A stretch of DNA of 13,776 nt, taken from assembly GCA_022865865.1 (NCBI GenBank), contig JALHTN010000292.1:1-13776 (forward strand). Reading direction: 5' to 3'. Shown one piece after another: positions 6,662 to 13,776 of the stretch. Position numbers and translations under genes: made by a program. Within the stretch, counting starts at the first letter, position 1. Each line of letters opens with the position of its first letter. This DNA comes from Anaerolineales bacterium. Lineage in GTDB: Bacteria > Chloroflexota > Anaerolineae > Anaerolineales > UBA4823. The notes beneath the pieces are model-generated. The model did not search any database, was not told where the DNA came from, and saw nothing but the letters and a program-made list of their open reading frames with translations.

Positions 6662-7564
6662 TCATGTCTCTTCACCTACATCCATACGCTGTTCCATATA
6701 TTTGACCCCCATGGAAAGAATCAGCGTCATGCTGAGATATAGGAAAGCCACCACGTTATAAGTCTGCGGGTAAAGGAAGGAAGCTGCGGAGTATTTCTTG
6801 CCCAGCTGGGTGATCTCGCCTACCCCCAACACCGAAACCAGGGAAGATTCCTTCAACATCGAGATAAAGTCGTTCCCTAAAGGGGGTAAGATGCGGCGGA
6901 CTGCTTGCGGCATCACCACATAGCGCATGGTTTGAAACCAGCTCAATCCCAAAGCCTTGGAGGCTTCCAGCTGGCCTTTCTCGATCGATTGGATGCCGGC
7001 GCGGAAGACCTCTGATGAAAAGGCGCCGTAGTTGATTGCTAAAGCGATGATGCCGCGGACCACAAAACTGACTCCGCGCGAGGTCAGATTGCTCAAAGTA
7101 TTATCAGCAGCCAACCAGCCCATGCTGACCATCCAGTCGCCTAAAGCGTTGAGCAAATTGATACTGGCTGGGACAATCACCAGGGCGGTGTAGAAAATGA
7201 GCACGATCACCGGTATGCCGCGGATGATCTGGACATATAAAGTGGCTAGATTTCTGGCGACCACACTTGAGAAATTGGTACCTTGAGACATCTGGGCAAA
7301 AGCGGTGATCAGGCCGATGATCATTGAAAAGGCGAATGAAACCAGGGTGACGGTGACAGTGAGTCGAATACCGGCAACCAAGTAGACGATTATATCCTGA
7401 TAGGTGGCGTTGGTGGTGAAACTAAAAACCAGCAAAACCCCCATCAGGGCTAAGGCTAATCCCCACCAGGGGAAATTCGCCAGGCGATCGGTGATGCGGG
7501 TCTGCACCAGGGGGGTGGCTTCGCTGGTGTTTTTTGGAGTGGTCGAGGAGCTTGAGTTTGTCAA
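6662..7564 (-). CDS. Polar amino acid-type ABC permease (HisM/GlnP family)
   Basis: This is a 300-residue membrane subunit of the His/Glu/Gln/Arg/opine permease family. After a Ser/Thr-rich cytoplasmic tail (about 1-30) come helices at about 33-50, 57-92 (two) and more after 105. RGIPVIVLIFY (115-125) and the coupling loop EASKALGLSWFQTMRYVVMP (200-219), followed by PLGNDFISMLKESSLVSVLGVGEIT, are diagnostic of the family. The gene leads the transporter block and is followed 112 bp later by the two-headed lipoprotein, whose first domain is the matching binding-protein type. Its usual GlnQ-type ATPase is missing from the window. The start is a TTG at 7562-7564 with AGAGG eight bases upstream. 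Such permeases work as homo- or heterodimers; only one is encoded here, so a homodimer is simplest. Confidence 0.9.
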   Translation of the reverse strand: MTNSSSSTTPKNTSEATPLVQTRITDRLANFPWWGLALALMGVLLVFSFTTNATYQDIIVYLVAGIRLTVTVTLVSFAFSMIIGLITAFAQMSQGTNFSSVVARNLATLYVQIIRGIPVIVLIFYTALVIVPASINLLNALGDWMVSMGWLAADNTLSNLTSRGVSFVVRGIIALAINYGAFSSEVFRAGIQSIEKGQLEASKALGLSWFQTMRYVVMPQAVRRILPPLGNDFISMLKESSLVSVLGVGEITQLGKKYSAASFLYPQTYNVVAFLYLSMTLILSMGVKYMEQRMDVGEET

Positions 7565-7608
7565 ATAAAGATCCTCTGGTCAGGCGCAGATCTGTGCATT
7601 GATTTAAC

Positions 7609-7626
7609 CTTTAATCGATATTAAAG
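7609..7626. promoter_or_regulatory. Palindrome in the divergent transporter/folC region
   Basis: CTTTAAT and ATTAAAG form perfect 7-bp arms around CGAT. It lies 45 bp upstream of the TTG start of the permease gene, where a repressor or activator site of the transporter would be expected. No regulator family can be named from the sequence. Confidence 0.3.
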
Positions 7627-7747
7627 TCAGCAGACCTCACAAGAACGATGGCAGTGTTGCGTCGCGTGAGGCTGAAATCATGTTTGGCCAGGTTTGAATG
7701 CGCATTGAAAGAGCGCCGATCACGGACCGTTAAATGATAACGCGATT

Positions 7748-7768
7748 TGTCACCAAAGGCAAGTGACA
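7748..7768. promoter_or_regulatory. Inverted repeat TGTCAC-N9-GTGACA
   Basis: Perfect 6-bp arms at 7748-7753 and 7763-7768 are separated by nine bases. Centre-to-centre spacing is about one and a half helical turns. It lies about 80 bp upstream of the preferred folC start, overlapping where a regulator of the folC-lon unit could bind. It is short enough to be chance. Confidence 0.25.
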
Positions 7769-7806
7769 TTACTCACTCATGGGGACATTCAGGCTGATGC
7801 AACCTC

Positions 7807-7835
7807 TTGCGTCTGGACTGGGCAGGGGTTACAAT
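7807..7835 (+). promoter_or_regulatory. Candidate folC promoter (TTGCGT-N17-TACAAT)
   Basis: TTGCGT at 7807-7812 and TACAAT at 7830-7835 are separated by exactly 17 bp. The -10 box ends nine bases before the preferred folC ATG, so the mRNA would start at or just before the start codon. The -35 match is poor (3 of 6). The arrangement resembles that of phnC. Confidence 0.4.
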
Positions 7836-7844
7836 GCCTTGCAG

Positions 7845-9215
7845 ATGGACATTGACCCGAAATACCAGGAGATCCTGGATTACCTGTACAGCTATATCGA
7901 TTTCAGCCTGGAGAAGGTCACCCGCTACTCAGCGGAGAGATTCGATCTGGACCGCATGCGGGAGTTTATGGCCGCGCTTGGTAATCCGCAAAATCAATAC
8001 AAGATCCTGCATATTGCTGGGACCAAGGGTAAGGGCTCTGTTGCTGCGCTGTGTGCTAGTGCCCTCCAGCAAAGCGGGTTAACGGTAGGAATGTATACCT
8101 CGCCCCACCTGCAGGATTATGCTGAGCGCATCCAGGTTGATGGAACCCCCATCCCGCATGACGATCTGATCGCCCTGGTGGAGGAGATCAAGCCCAAAAT
8201 CACGACCAGCCCTGAGATCACCACCTTTGAGATCACCACAGCCCTGGCATACCTCTATTTTGCCAGGCGCGATGTCAATGTGGCTGTCATGGAGGTAGGA
8301 TTGGGAGGCCGTCTGGATGCAACCAATGTTTGTGTACCTGACGTAACGGTGATCACTTCCATATCTTATGATCACACTTATCTGCTGGGTGGGACACTGG
8401 CCGAGATCGCGGCTGAAAAAGCGGGCATCATCAAAACCGGTATACCGGTGGTCGTCTCATCACAGATGGCCGAAGCACGGGAGACTATCACCCGCATTGC
8501 AGCTGAACGCGCAGCTCCAATCGTCGAAATTGGCGAAGATTATCTCTACCGCTCGTTGGATAAGTCGTTATCTGGCCAGAGCTTAGAGGTGTGTCCAGCT
8601 TCTGAAAGCGAGCAAGATTCGGCAGCTGTACGCCTCAGCATTCCCCTGTTGGGAGACCACCAGCTGCAGAATGCAGCCACTGCGTTCGCGGCTTTGATGG
8701 TCGCCAAAGAGCATGGGATTGCGGTCAGCGATTACGGCATCCAGCATGGATTTCGGACTGTGCAGTGGCCCGGGCGCTTTGAAATCCTGCGTCAGGATCC
8801 AGCGCTGATCATAGACTCGGCTCACAACCGGGATTCTGCCCAGAAGCTGTACAATGTTTTGGAGGATTACTTTCCTGGTCAAAAGGTAGTGCTGGTTTTC
8901 GGAGCTTCCGAAGATAAAGACATCTCCGGGATGCTAACCGAGCTCAAGCCCGGTGTTGACCAGGTCGTGGCAACCAAATCCACACATCCCCGGGCAGCTG
9001 ATCCTGAGGAATTGGTTAACTTAGCTAACAAACTGGACCTCCCGGCAATCTTAACCCAAACCGTCGAAGAGGCAATGATTGAAGCAGAGCAGCTGTCAGG
9101 TGGAAAAACAAACATACTGGTAACCGGTTCAATTTTTGTTGCTGCCGCAGCTCGATCTGTTTGGTTGTTAAGTGTGGGTGAAAACGATTTTACACATATT
9201 GGAAAAAAATTATGA
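7845..9215 (+). CDS. folC: Folylpolyglutamate synthase / dihydrofolate synthase FolC
   Basis: FolC is a cytoplasmic Mur-ligase-family enzyme that uses ATP to add glutamate to (tetrahydro)folate and often also to dihydropteroate. Motifs in the 456-residue product: P-loop GTKGKGS (59-65), TSPHLQDYAERI, MEVGLGGRLDATN (149-161), TSISYDHTYLLG with D176-H177, EKAGIIK, and the C-terminal WPGRFEIL and IIDSAHNRDSA, where most relatives have DGAHN. I prefer the ATG at 7845, giving the typical N-terminus with YQEILDYLYSYIDFS; an upstream in-frame ATG at 7779 would add 22 residues that do not resemble the family and would place the candidate promoter inside the gene. The stop overlaps the lon start as ATGA. 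Whether it has one or both activities cannot be told from motifs. Confidence 0.9.
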   Translation: MDIDPKYQEILDYLYSYIDFSLEKVTRYSAERFDLDRMREFMAALGNPQNQYKILHIAGTKGKGSVAALCASALQQSGLTVGMYTSPHLQDYAERIQVDGTPIPHDDLIALVEEIKPKITTSPEITTFEITTALAYLYFARRDVNVAVMEVGLGGRLDATNVCVPDVTVITSISYDHTYLLGGTLAEIAAEKAGIIKTGIPVVVSSQMAEARETITRIAAERAAPIVEIGEDYLYRSLDKSLSGQSLEVCPASESEQDSAAVRLSIPLLGDHQLQNAATAFAALMVAKEHGIAVSDYGIQHGFRTVQWPGRFEILRQDPALIIDSAHNRDSAQKLYNVLEDYFPGQKVVLVFGASEDKDISGMLTELKPGVDQVVATKSTHPRAADPEELVNLANKLDLPAILTQTVEEAMIEAEQLSGGKTNILVTGSIFVAAAARSVWLLSVGENDFTHIGKKL

Positions 9216-11728
9216 GAAACAGAGATTGGTTCTTTAGAGAAGAAGACGAATTTGGCGAGACCTTACACCGGCGCACAGAGGAACTGTACGGTGTGCAGGA
9301 TGCCAAATCTGATGAGAATGGTTTTATAGAATGTCCGGCAATAGCCCTGCGCGATCTGGTGATCTTTCCCCGCATGGTATCTCCGATATTTGTAGGACGT
9401 GAGGGATCGTTGTTGGCGATCGAGGATACCCAGCTCGAGGATCAAACTATGATCGCCTTATTACAGAATGATCCCGATCAAGATGATCCGGGACCAGGAG
9501 ATTTTTACCCCGTTGGGTTGGAGATCGCAGTGGGGCGCTTATTGAGCATGCCTGATGGTTCAAGTTCTGCATTGGTGCAGGGACGCCGCAGGTTGGAGAT
9601 CGTTGAATTCAGCCAAGTTGAACCCTTTCTCGTCGTGCGGGCAAGACGAATTTATGAACCAACCGACGTGAACCGCCAGATCGACGCCACGATGCGCACA
9701 GCGCTGGATTTGTTCCAGCAAGTCATCCAGCTCGATCGAAGTTTACCAGAAGAAGCATACCTGTATGCCTTGAACATTGAGGAACCTGGCTGGTTGGCAG
9801 ATATGATCGCAACCACAATTGCACCTCCGATTGAAGAGCGGCAAGATCTTTTAATGACCCCAGAGCCATTGAAAAGGTTGCGGAGAATTGTCAAGCTGCT
9901 CGCGAAAGAAGCGGATGTCTTGAAATTGGAGGATGAAATCCACTCCAAAGCTCAGGGAGAAGTGGATCGCACCCAACGCGAGTATTATTTACGGGAGCAG
10001 CTTAAAGTCATTCAGTCCGAATTAGGTGAGGGAGACCCGTGGTCCCGGGAAATTAGCGAGCTGCACAGCAGGATTGAAGGCGTTACTTTGCCAGAAGAGG
10101 TACAAGTTCAGGCGCTGAAAGAAGTTGACCGCTTGGTCCAAATGCCACAGCTATCACCGGAAGTTGGCATCATCCGCACCTACCTGGACTGGATCATGGA
10201 GTTACCCTGGGCAAATGCCTCGGAAGATAACCTTGATGTGGTCCACGCCAGCAAAACTTTAGAGAAATATCATTATGGGCTGCCGCGGATTAAGGATCGC
10301 ATTCTGGAATATATTGCTGTGCGCAGCTTGAACCCAAAAAGCTCCCGGCAGCCGATCCTCTGCTTTGTTGGAGCGCCAGGCACCGGGAAGACTTCCTTGG
10401 GGAAATCAATCAGCGAAGCCCTGGGGCGCAAGTTTGTGCGCCTGTCTCTGGGAGGAGTGCGGGATGAAGCAGAGATACGTGGGCATCGCCGCACTTACAT
10501 CGGTGCCCTCCCGGGAAGAATCCTACAAACCATGCGCCGGGCTGGTACCACCAATCCACTTTTCATGTTGGATGAAGTTGATAAGCTGGGCCAGGATTTT
10601 CGTGGGGACCCGGCTTCCGCATTACTCGAAGTCCTCGATCCAGAACAAAATCACACTTTCTCTGATCATTACCTTGAACTACCATATGATTTATCCAAGG
10701 TGATGTTTATCACCACCGCCAATACAACGGATACAATACCATTTGCACTGCTCGACCGCATGGAATTGATCGAATTCCCAGGCTATATCGAAGAAGAGAA
10801 AGTTGAAATTGCCCGTCGTTTTCTGATCCCCCGCCAGATTGAGGAGAACGGCCTGGAAGGGAGAGATTTCCATTTTACGGATCTGGCATTAAAGAAGTTG
10901 ATCCGGGAATATACTTATGAAGCTGGCGTGCGCAACCTGGAGCGAGAGATTGGCAGGATCAGCCGAAAGATCGCCCGCATCAAAGCGGAGAAGAAGCGCT
11001 ACCCCCACCGGGTCGGTTCCGCATCAGTAGAGCGTTTTCTTGGGCCTCCCCCCATCTTTAATCTTGAAGCTGAACGACGTAATGAGGTGGGTGTTGCCAC
11101 CGCCATCGCCTGGACAGTAAACGGTGGGGAGATCATGCCGGTCGAAGTTCTGCTGGTTGAAGGGAAAGGCATTCTGCAAATCACTGGACAGATCGGCGAC
11201 GTTATGCAGGAATCTGCCCAAGCTGCGTTATCCTATATGAAATCACGCGCGGAACAATTAAACATCAACGTAGGGGATTTTGATCATTTAGATATCCATA
11301 TTCATATACCAGAAGGGGCTATTCCTAAAGATGGTCCCAGCGCGGGGATCACCATGGCTACCGCTCTGATTTCGGCTTTCACTGGAAGAAAAGTTCGCAA
11401 AGAGGTCGGCATGACGGGTGAGATCACCTTGCGCGGGCGTATTCTACCCGTCGGTGGGGTGCGAGAAAAAGTGCTGGCGGCTCACCGGGTGGGTCTCAAA
11501 GCGGTGATCCTACCCAAACGGAATGATAAAGACTTAATTGATGTACCAAAACAGGTTCAGACAGATCTGAAGTTTACCTTTGTCGATCACATGGACCAGG
11601 TACTTGAAATCGCCCTATTGCCAGCCAAGCCTGTTCGCAGGAAACCCATCGTCAAGAATGATGAATTCTCGATAGATGCCCCGGCCAAGACCAGCGGTGA
11701 TCAACCTTCAATTTCAACGGGTGCCTAG
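9212..11728 (+). CDS. lon: ATP-dependent protease Lon (LonA type)
   Basis: This is an 838-residue soluble hexameric AAA+ serine protease that degrades misfolded and regulatory proteins. An N-terminal LAN domain (from about residue 30, [24 protein letters not shown]) is followed by a helical region, then the AAA+ module with Walker A GAPGTGKT (387-394) and Walker B FMLDEVDK (D454, E455), and the C-terminal protease with catalytic S710 in PKDGPSAG and K753 in VREKVLAA. The Ser-Lys distance of 43 equals that in E. coli Lon. There is no membrane segment between Walker A and B, so it is LonA and not LonB. The first 28 residues precede the LAN domain and are acidic; the last 30 form a non-conserved tail. 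The start overlaps the folC stop by four bases, which implies coupled translation. No HrcA or CIRCE-like element is seen upstream. Confidence 0.96.
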   Translation: MRNRDWFFREEDEFGETLHRRTEELYGVQDAKSDENGFIECPAIALRDLVIFPRMVSPIFVGREGSLLAIEDTQLEDQTMIALLQNDPDQDDPGPGDFYPVGLEIAVGRLLSMPDGSSSALVQGRRRLEIVEFSQVEPFLVVRARRIYEPTDVNRQIDATMRTALDLFQQVIQLDRSLPEEAYLYALNIEEPGWLADMIATTIAPPIEERQDLLMTPEPLKRLRRIVKLLAKEADVLKLEDEIHSKAQGEVDRTQREYYLREQLKVIQSELGEGDPWSREISELHSRIEGVTLPEEVQVQALKEVDRLVQMPQLSPEVGIIRTYLDWIMELPWANASEDNLDVVHASKTLEKYHYGLPRIKDRILEYIAVRSLNPKSSRQPILCFVGAPGTGKTSLGKSISEALGRKFVRLSLGGVRDEAEIRGHRRTYIGALPGRILQTMRRAGTTNPLFMLDEVDKLGQDFRGDPASALLEVLDPEQNHTFSDHYLELPYDLSKVMFITTANTTDTIPFALLDRMELIEFPGYIEEEKVEIARRFLIPRQIEENGLEGRDFHFTDLALKKLIREYTYEAGVRNLEREIGRISRKIARIKAEKKRYPHRVGSASVERFLGPPPIFNLEAERRNEVGVATAIAWTVNGGEIMPVEVLLVEGKGILQITGQIGDVMQESAQAALSYMKSRAEQLNINVGDFDHLDIHIHIPEGAIPKDGPSAGITMATALISAFTGRKVRKEVGMTGEITLRGRILPVGGVREKVLAAHRVGLKAVILPKRNDKDLIDVPKQVQTDLKFTFVDHMDQVLEIALLPAKPVRRKPIVKNDEFSIDAPAKTSGDQPSISTGA

Positions 11729-11753
11729 CAGGAGTATGGATTGACCTGCAGGA

Positions 11754-13184
11754 TTGTGTTTGAGAAAGCTGCTCCACGTGGAAAATCCTGAGTTCGATAT
11801 TTACCCGATCATTGCCCAAGGCATGACCTCAAACCTGCATTGGTGTTCCGAGGATGTGCCCCCGGGGGAATTAGCTGCCATTTTGGTCGCAATGGCGAAT
11901 ACCGAGGGCGGCACCCTTTACCTGGGGATCAATTCTAATTATGGACAGATAGAAGGGGTGCGGGATGTTCCATCAGCAGTCGACCGCCTCTTTCGATCTT
12001 GTTTATTATCTGAGCCAACGCTAGTTTTACCAGTTCCCAGAACACAGCGTGTGGGGCAGGTTGCGGTGTTGGAGATCATTGTGCCGCAAGGTTTGCCCCA
12101 TGTATTCAATATAGAAGGGCGCTATTACTGGCGAGAAGGTCGGCATACGAATCCCATACCAGCTCGCCAATTGCGCCAATTATTGGTTGAAAGAGGGTCG
12201 CTTCAATTTGAATCTCAGGTACCCGCGGATGCCAGCTATGAAGATTTAGATCCCCAGCAGCTTGAAGCCTACGCTGAATCATATTTCTCAGCATTGAACT
12301 TGCCTGAAGATCATGCCCGACCTGGAATTGAAGAAATACTACTGCAGCGAGGCTGCATAAAGAATGTGGACGGTAAACTGCAGCCAACCTATGCAGCCCT
12401 GCTGATATTCGGTCGCTCTCCCCAACGCTGGCTGCCAACTGCCCAAATACTGGCAACCCGGTTCTCCGGAAATTATTTCGGTGATCGCTTTATTAAACAG
12501 GAGATCAACGGGTCCTTGCCTGTGCAGCTAAAACTGGCCGAAAATTTCTTGAGCACGAATTTACAGAATGTCGTGCGCATGGTTGGGTTAACTCACCAGG
12601 AGACACTTGAGTACCCTTATGATGCGGTCCGCGAGCTGATCATCAACAGCGTTGCACACCGGGATTACAATGCTCAGGGGGATTGCATTCACATGAATAT
12701 TTTTTCGAACCGTCTGGAGATCACATCACCTGGGGGTTTACCAGGTCCCATCACCATTAAGAATCTCCTGGAGGCACGCTTCTCTCGCAATCCACTTATT
12801 GTGCAGTTCTTAGCGGATTTAGGATTTGTCGAACGGTTGGGATATGGATTAAAGCGGGTGGTCAGCTCAATGCGCGAAAATTCTTTGCCTCCGCCACATT
12901 TCGAGGAAGCTTCCGGTGCTTTTCGAGTATTGCTCCATAATGAACCCGATAATGATTTTTCCTCCACAGATCTATCCCAATACCAGCTTGAAGGTATTAA
13001 TCCCAGACAGGAATTCGCACTCAATTACCTGGCATCTCGGCGGCGGATCACCAATCGTGAATATCAAGACCTGTGTCCAGATGTTCACCAGGAGACCCTG
13101 CGCCGGGATTTATCGGATTTAGTTTCTCGGGGGGTGCTGCTGAAGATTGGAGATAAGAAATCCACCTACTACATCCTGAAGTAG
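11754..13184 (+). CDS. AlbA_2 / RecG-C-like putative transcriptional regulator
   Basis: This cytoplasmic protein of up to 476 residues has the layout of the AlbA_2 (DUF-type 'ATP-binding/RecG C-terminal') regulators. An N-terminal AlbA_2-like domain (about 38-150) carries ELAAILVAMANTEGGTLYLGI and YYWREGRHTNPI. A GHKL-like C-terminal RecG-type domain (about 285-395) carries AVRELIINSVAHRDY (291-305), LEITSPGGLP and RFSRNPLIVQFLADLGFVERLGYGL. A winged helix ends the protein (about 415-476, TNREYQDL and ETLRRDLSDLVSRGVL). The usual acidic E-x-x-x-E-F-K motif before AlbA_2 is not recognisable. The start is uncertain: TTG at 11754, TTG at 11760 or GTG at 11778, none with a good ribosome site. It lies 25 bp after lon on the same strand, so it is probably in the folC-lon operon. 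Target genes are unknown. Confidence 0.8.
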   Translation: MCLRKLLHVENPEFDIYPIIAQGMTSNLHWCSEDVPPGELAAILVAMANTEGGTLYLGINSNYGQIEGVRDVPSAVDRLFRSCLLSEPTLVLPVPRTQRVGQVAVLEIIVPQGLPHVFNIEGRYYWREGRHTNPIPARQLRQLLVERGSLQFESQVPADASYEDLDPQQLEAYAESYFSALNLPEDHARPGIEEILLQRGCIKNVDGKLQPTYAALLIFGRSPQRWLPTAQILATRFSGNYFGDRFIKQEINGSLPVQLKLAENFLSTNLQNVVRMVGLTHQETLEYPYDAVRELIINSVAHRDYNAQGDCIHMNIFSNRLEITSPGGLPGPITIKNLLEARFSRNPLIVQFLADLGFVERLGYGLKRVVSSMRENSLPPPHFEEASGAFRVLLHNEPDNDFSSTDLSQYQLEGINPRQEFALNYLASRRRITNREYQDLCPDVHQETLRRDLSDLVSRGVLLKIGDKKSTYYILK

Positions 13185-13248
13185 GGGATTTTATCTTGCT
13201 TGAATAATTTTCATGGGCACTACATCAAACCTGGATCGAGCGGGTGGT

Positions 13249-13776
13249 TTATGAACCTGATGTCGCTTCGACAATCTGGTAAATATTTCCGGTCGATCGA
13301 TCAGTTATATAGAGTTCACCTGCTTCATCTTCTCCAAAACTAGAGATCACGAAAGTTGTATCCAACAGCAGCGAATTTTCCCAAATAATGCCTGTACCCT
13401 GCAGTCCCCAGATTTTCCCTGAACAATAGTCGCCAGCAAAATATATGCCCTGCATACCTGGGTATTCCATGCCTCGATATACATAACCCCCACTGATCGC
13501 ACAATCCGAACTGGTTGGATAGGTGAAGACCGGTAATACGAGACCGGTCTGGTCACAAGTGCCGGATGGATAACATCCCATCCCTTCCATGATATTCCAG
13601 CCGTAATTCTCACCACCGGAACTCGAAGCCAGTTGGAAATCAACTTCCTCACTGGTGTTTTGACCGACATCCCCGATGTAAAGGTCTCCGGTCAGGCGAT
13701 CGAAAGAGAAGCGCCAGGGATTACGCAAACCCAATGCCCAGATCTCATCCCGGTACGCAGCCTCACCGGTGAAAGG
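13249..13776 (-). CDS. PQQ-dependent sugar dehydrogenase-like (glucose/sorbosone dehydrogenase) protein, C-terminal part
   Basis: Only the last 175 codons are inside the window; the reading frame is open to the right edge. The family signature around EIWALGLRNPWRFSFDR is followed by GDLYIGDVGQNTSEEVDF, GGENYGWNIMEG, the AISGGYVYRG segment and GIYFAGDYCSGKIWGL, which are blades of the six-bladed beta-propeller of soluble aldose sugar dehydrogenases. Such proteins are usually exported and oxidise sugars with PQQ, but many relatives lack proven activity. Five cysteines (two in GCYPSGTC) could form disulfides, in keeping with an extracellular site. The N-terminus, signal peptide and catalytic His are outside the window. 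The gene converges on the AlbA_2 gene with a 64-bp gap. Confidence 0.85.
   Translation of the reverse strand, partial: PFTGEAAYRDEIWALGLRNPWRFSFDRLTGDLYIGDVGQNTSEEVDFQLASSSGGENYGWNIMEGMGCYPSGTCDQTGLVLPVFTYPTSSDCAISGGYVYRGMEYPGMQGIYFAGDYCSGKIWGLQGTGIIWENSLLLDTTFVISSFGEDEAGELYITDRSTGNIYQIVEATSGS

Noticed and set aside
6550..6675. A 42-codon N-terminal extension of the lipoprotein
   Set aside because: It would bury the signal peptide and lipobox, overlap the permease stop, and ignore the good ribosome site before the ATG at 6549.
7779..7844. Upstream ATG for folC
   Set aside because: The extra 22 residues do not resemble FolC N-termini and overlap a plausible promoter.
11736..11744. Two-codon reading frame (ATG GAT TGA) upstream of the AlbA_2 gene
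   Set aside because: AGGAG is only one base from the ATG, too close to act, and a two-codon frame carries no independent support.
13223..13253. Hairpin between the convergent genes as a bidirectional terminator
   Set aside because: The arms are 8 bp with one bulged base, the loop is 14 bases, there is no U-run, and it overlaps a stop codon; too weak to call.

Overview
The window looks like chromosomal DNA from a Chloroflexota bacterium, probably of the Anaerolineae. This is an inference from three things: the Pro/Glu/Ala-rich linker behind the lipobox of the solute-binding protein, moderate GC content, and general protein style. No rRNA, tRNA or marker gene is present to confirm it.

Layout. 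Positions 1-528 hold no gene. They carry three copies (the first cut by the window edge) of a 102-bp palindromic element, arranged as a tandem array that also repeats the 3' tail of the neighbouring gene. A minus-strand block follows, read from right to left: a polar amino-acid-type ABC permease (7564-6662), a large lipoprotein that fuses an amino-acid-type binding domain to a PhnD-type phosphonate binding domain (6549-4684), a strong hairpin, the ATPase PhnC (4439-3687), an oversized PhnE-like permease (3675-1858), a SanA/DUF218 membrane protein (1754-1092) and an HD-domain hydrolase (1095-529). A plus-strand block diverges from the transporter at about 7.6 kb: folC (from 7845), lon (overlapping folC by ATGA) and an AlbA_2/RecG-C-like regulator. 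A convergent gene for a PQQ-dependent type sugar dehydrogenase runs off the right edge.

The most interesting part is the transporter at 1858-7564. It combines parts of two ABC importer families that are normally separate: a His/Glu/Gln-type permease, a PhnE-type permease and a single two-headed lipoprotein containing both kinds of binding domain, with only one visible ATPase (PhnC type). The PhnE homologue is about 605 residues against roughly 260-280 in the usual family. It has an extracellular IPT/TIG-like segment after the first membrane helix and a multi-helix membrane insertion inside the permease core. No phosphonate catabolism genes lie nearby, so the substrate is open.

Secondary points: several genes (sanA-like, phnC, folC) lack a clear Shine-Dalgarno sequence but have a -10-like hexamer 6-9 nt before the start codon, which suggests leaderless mRNAs. 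The folC-lon pair and the sanA-HD pair are translationally coupled by ATGA overlaps.
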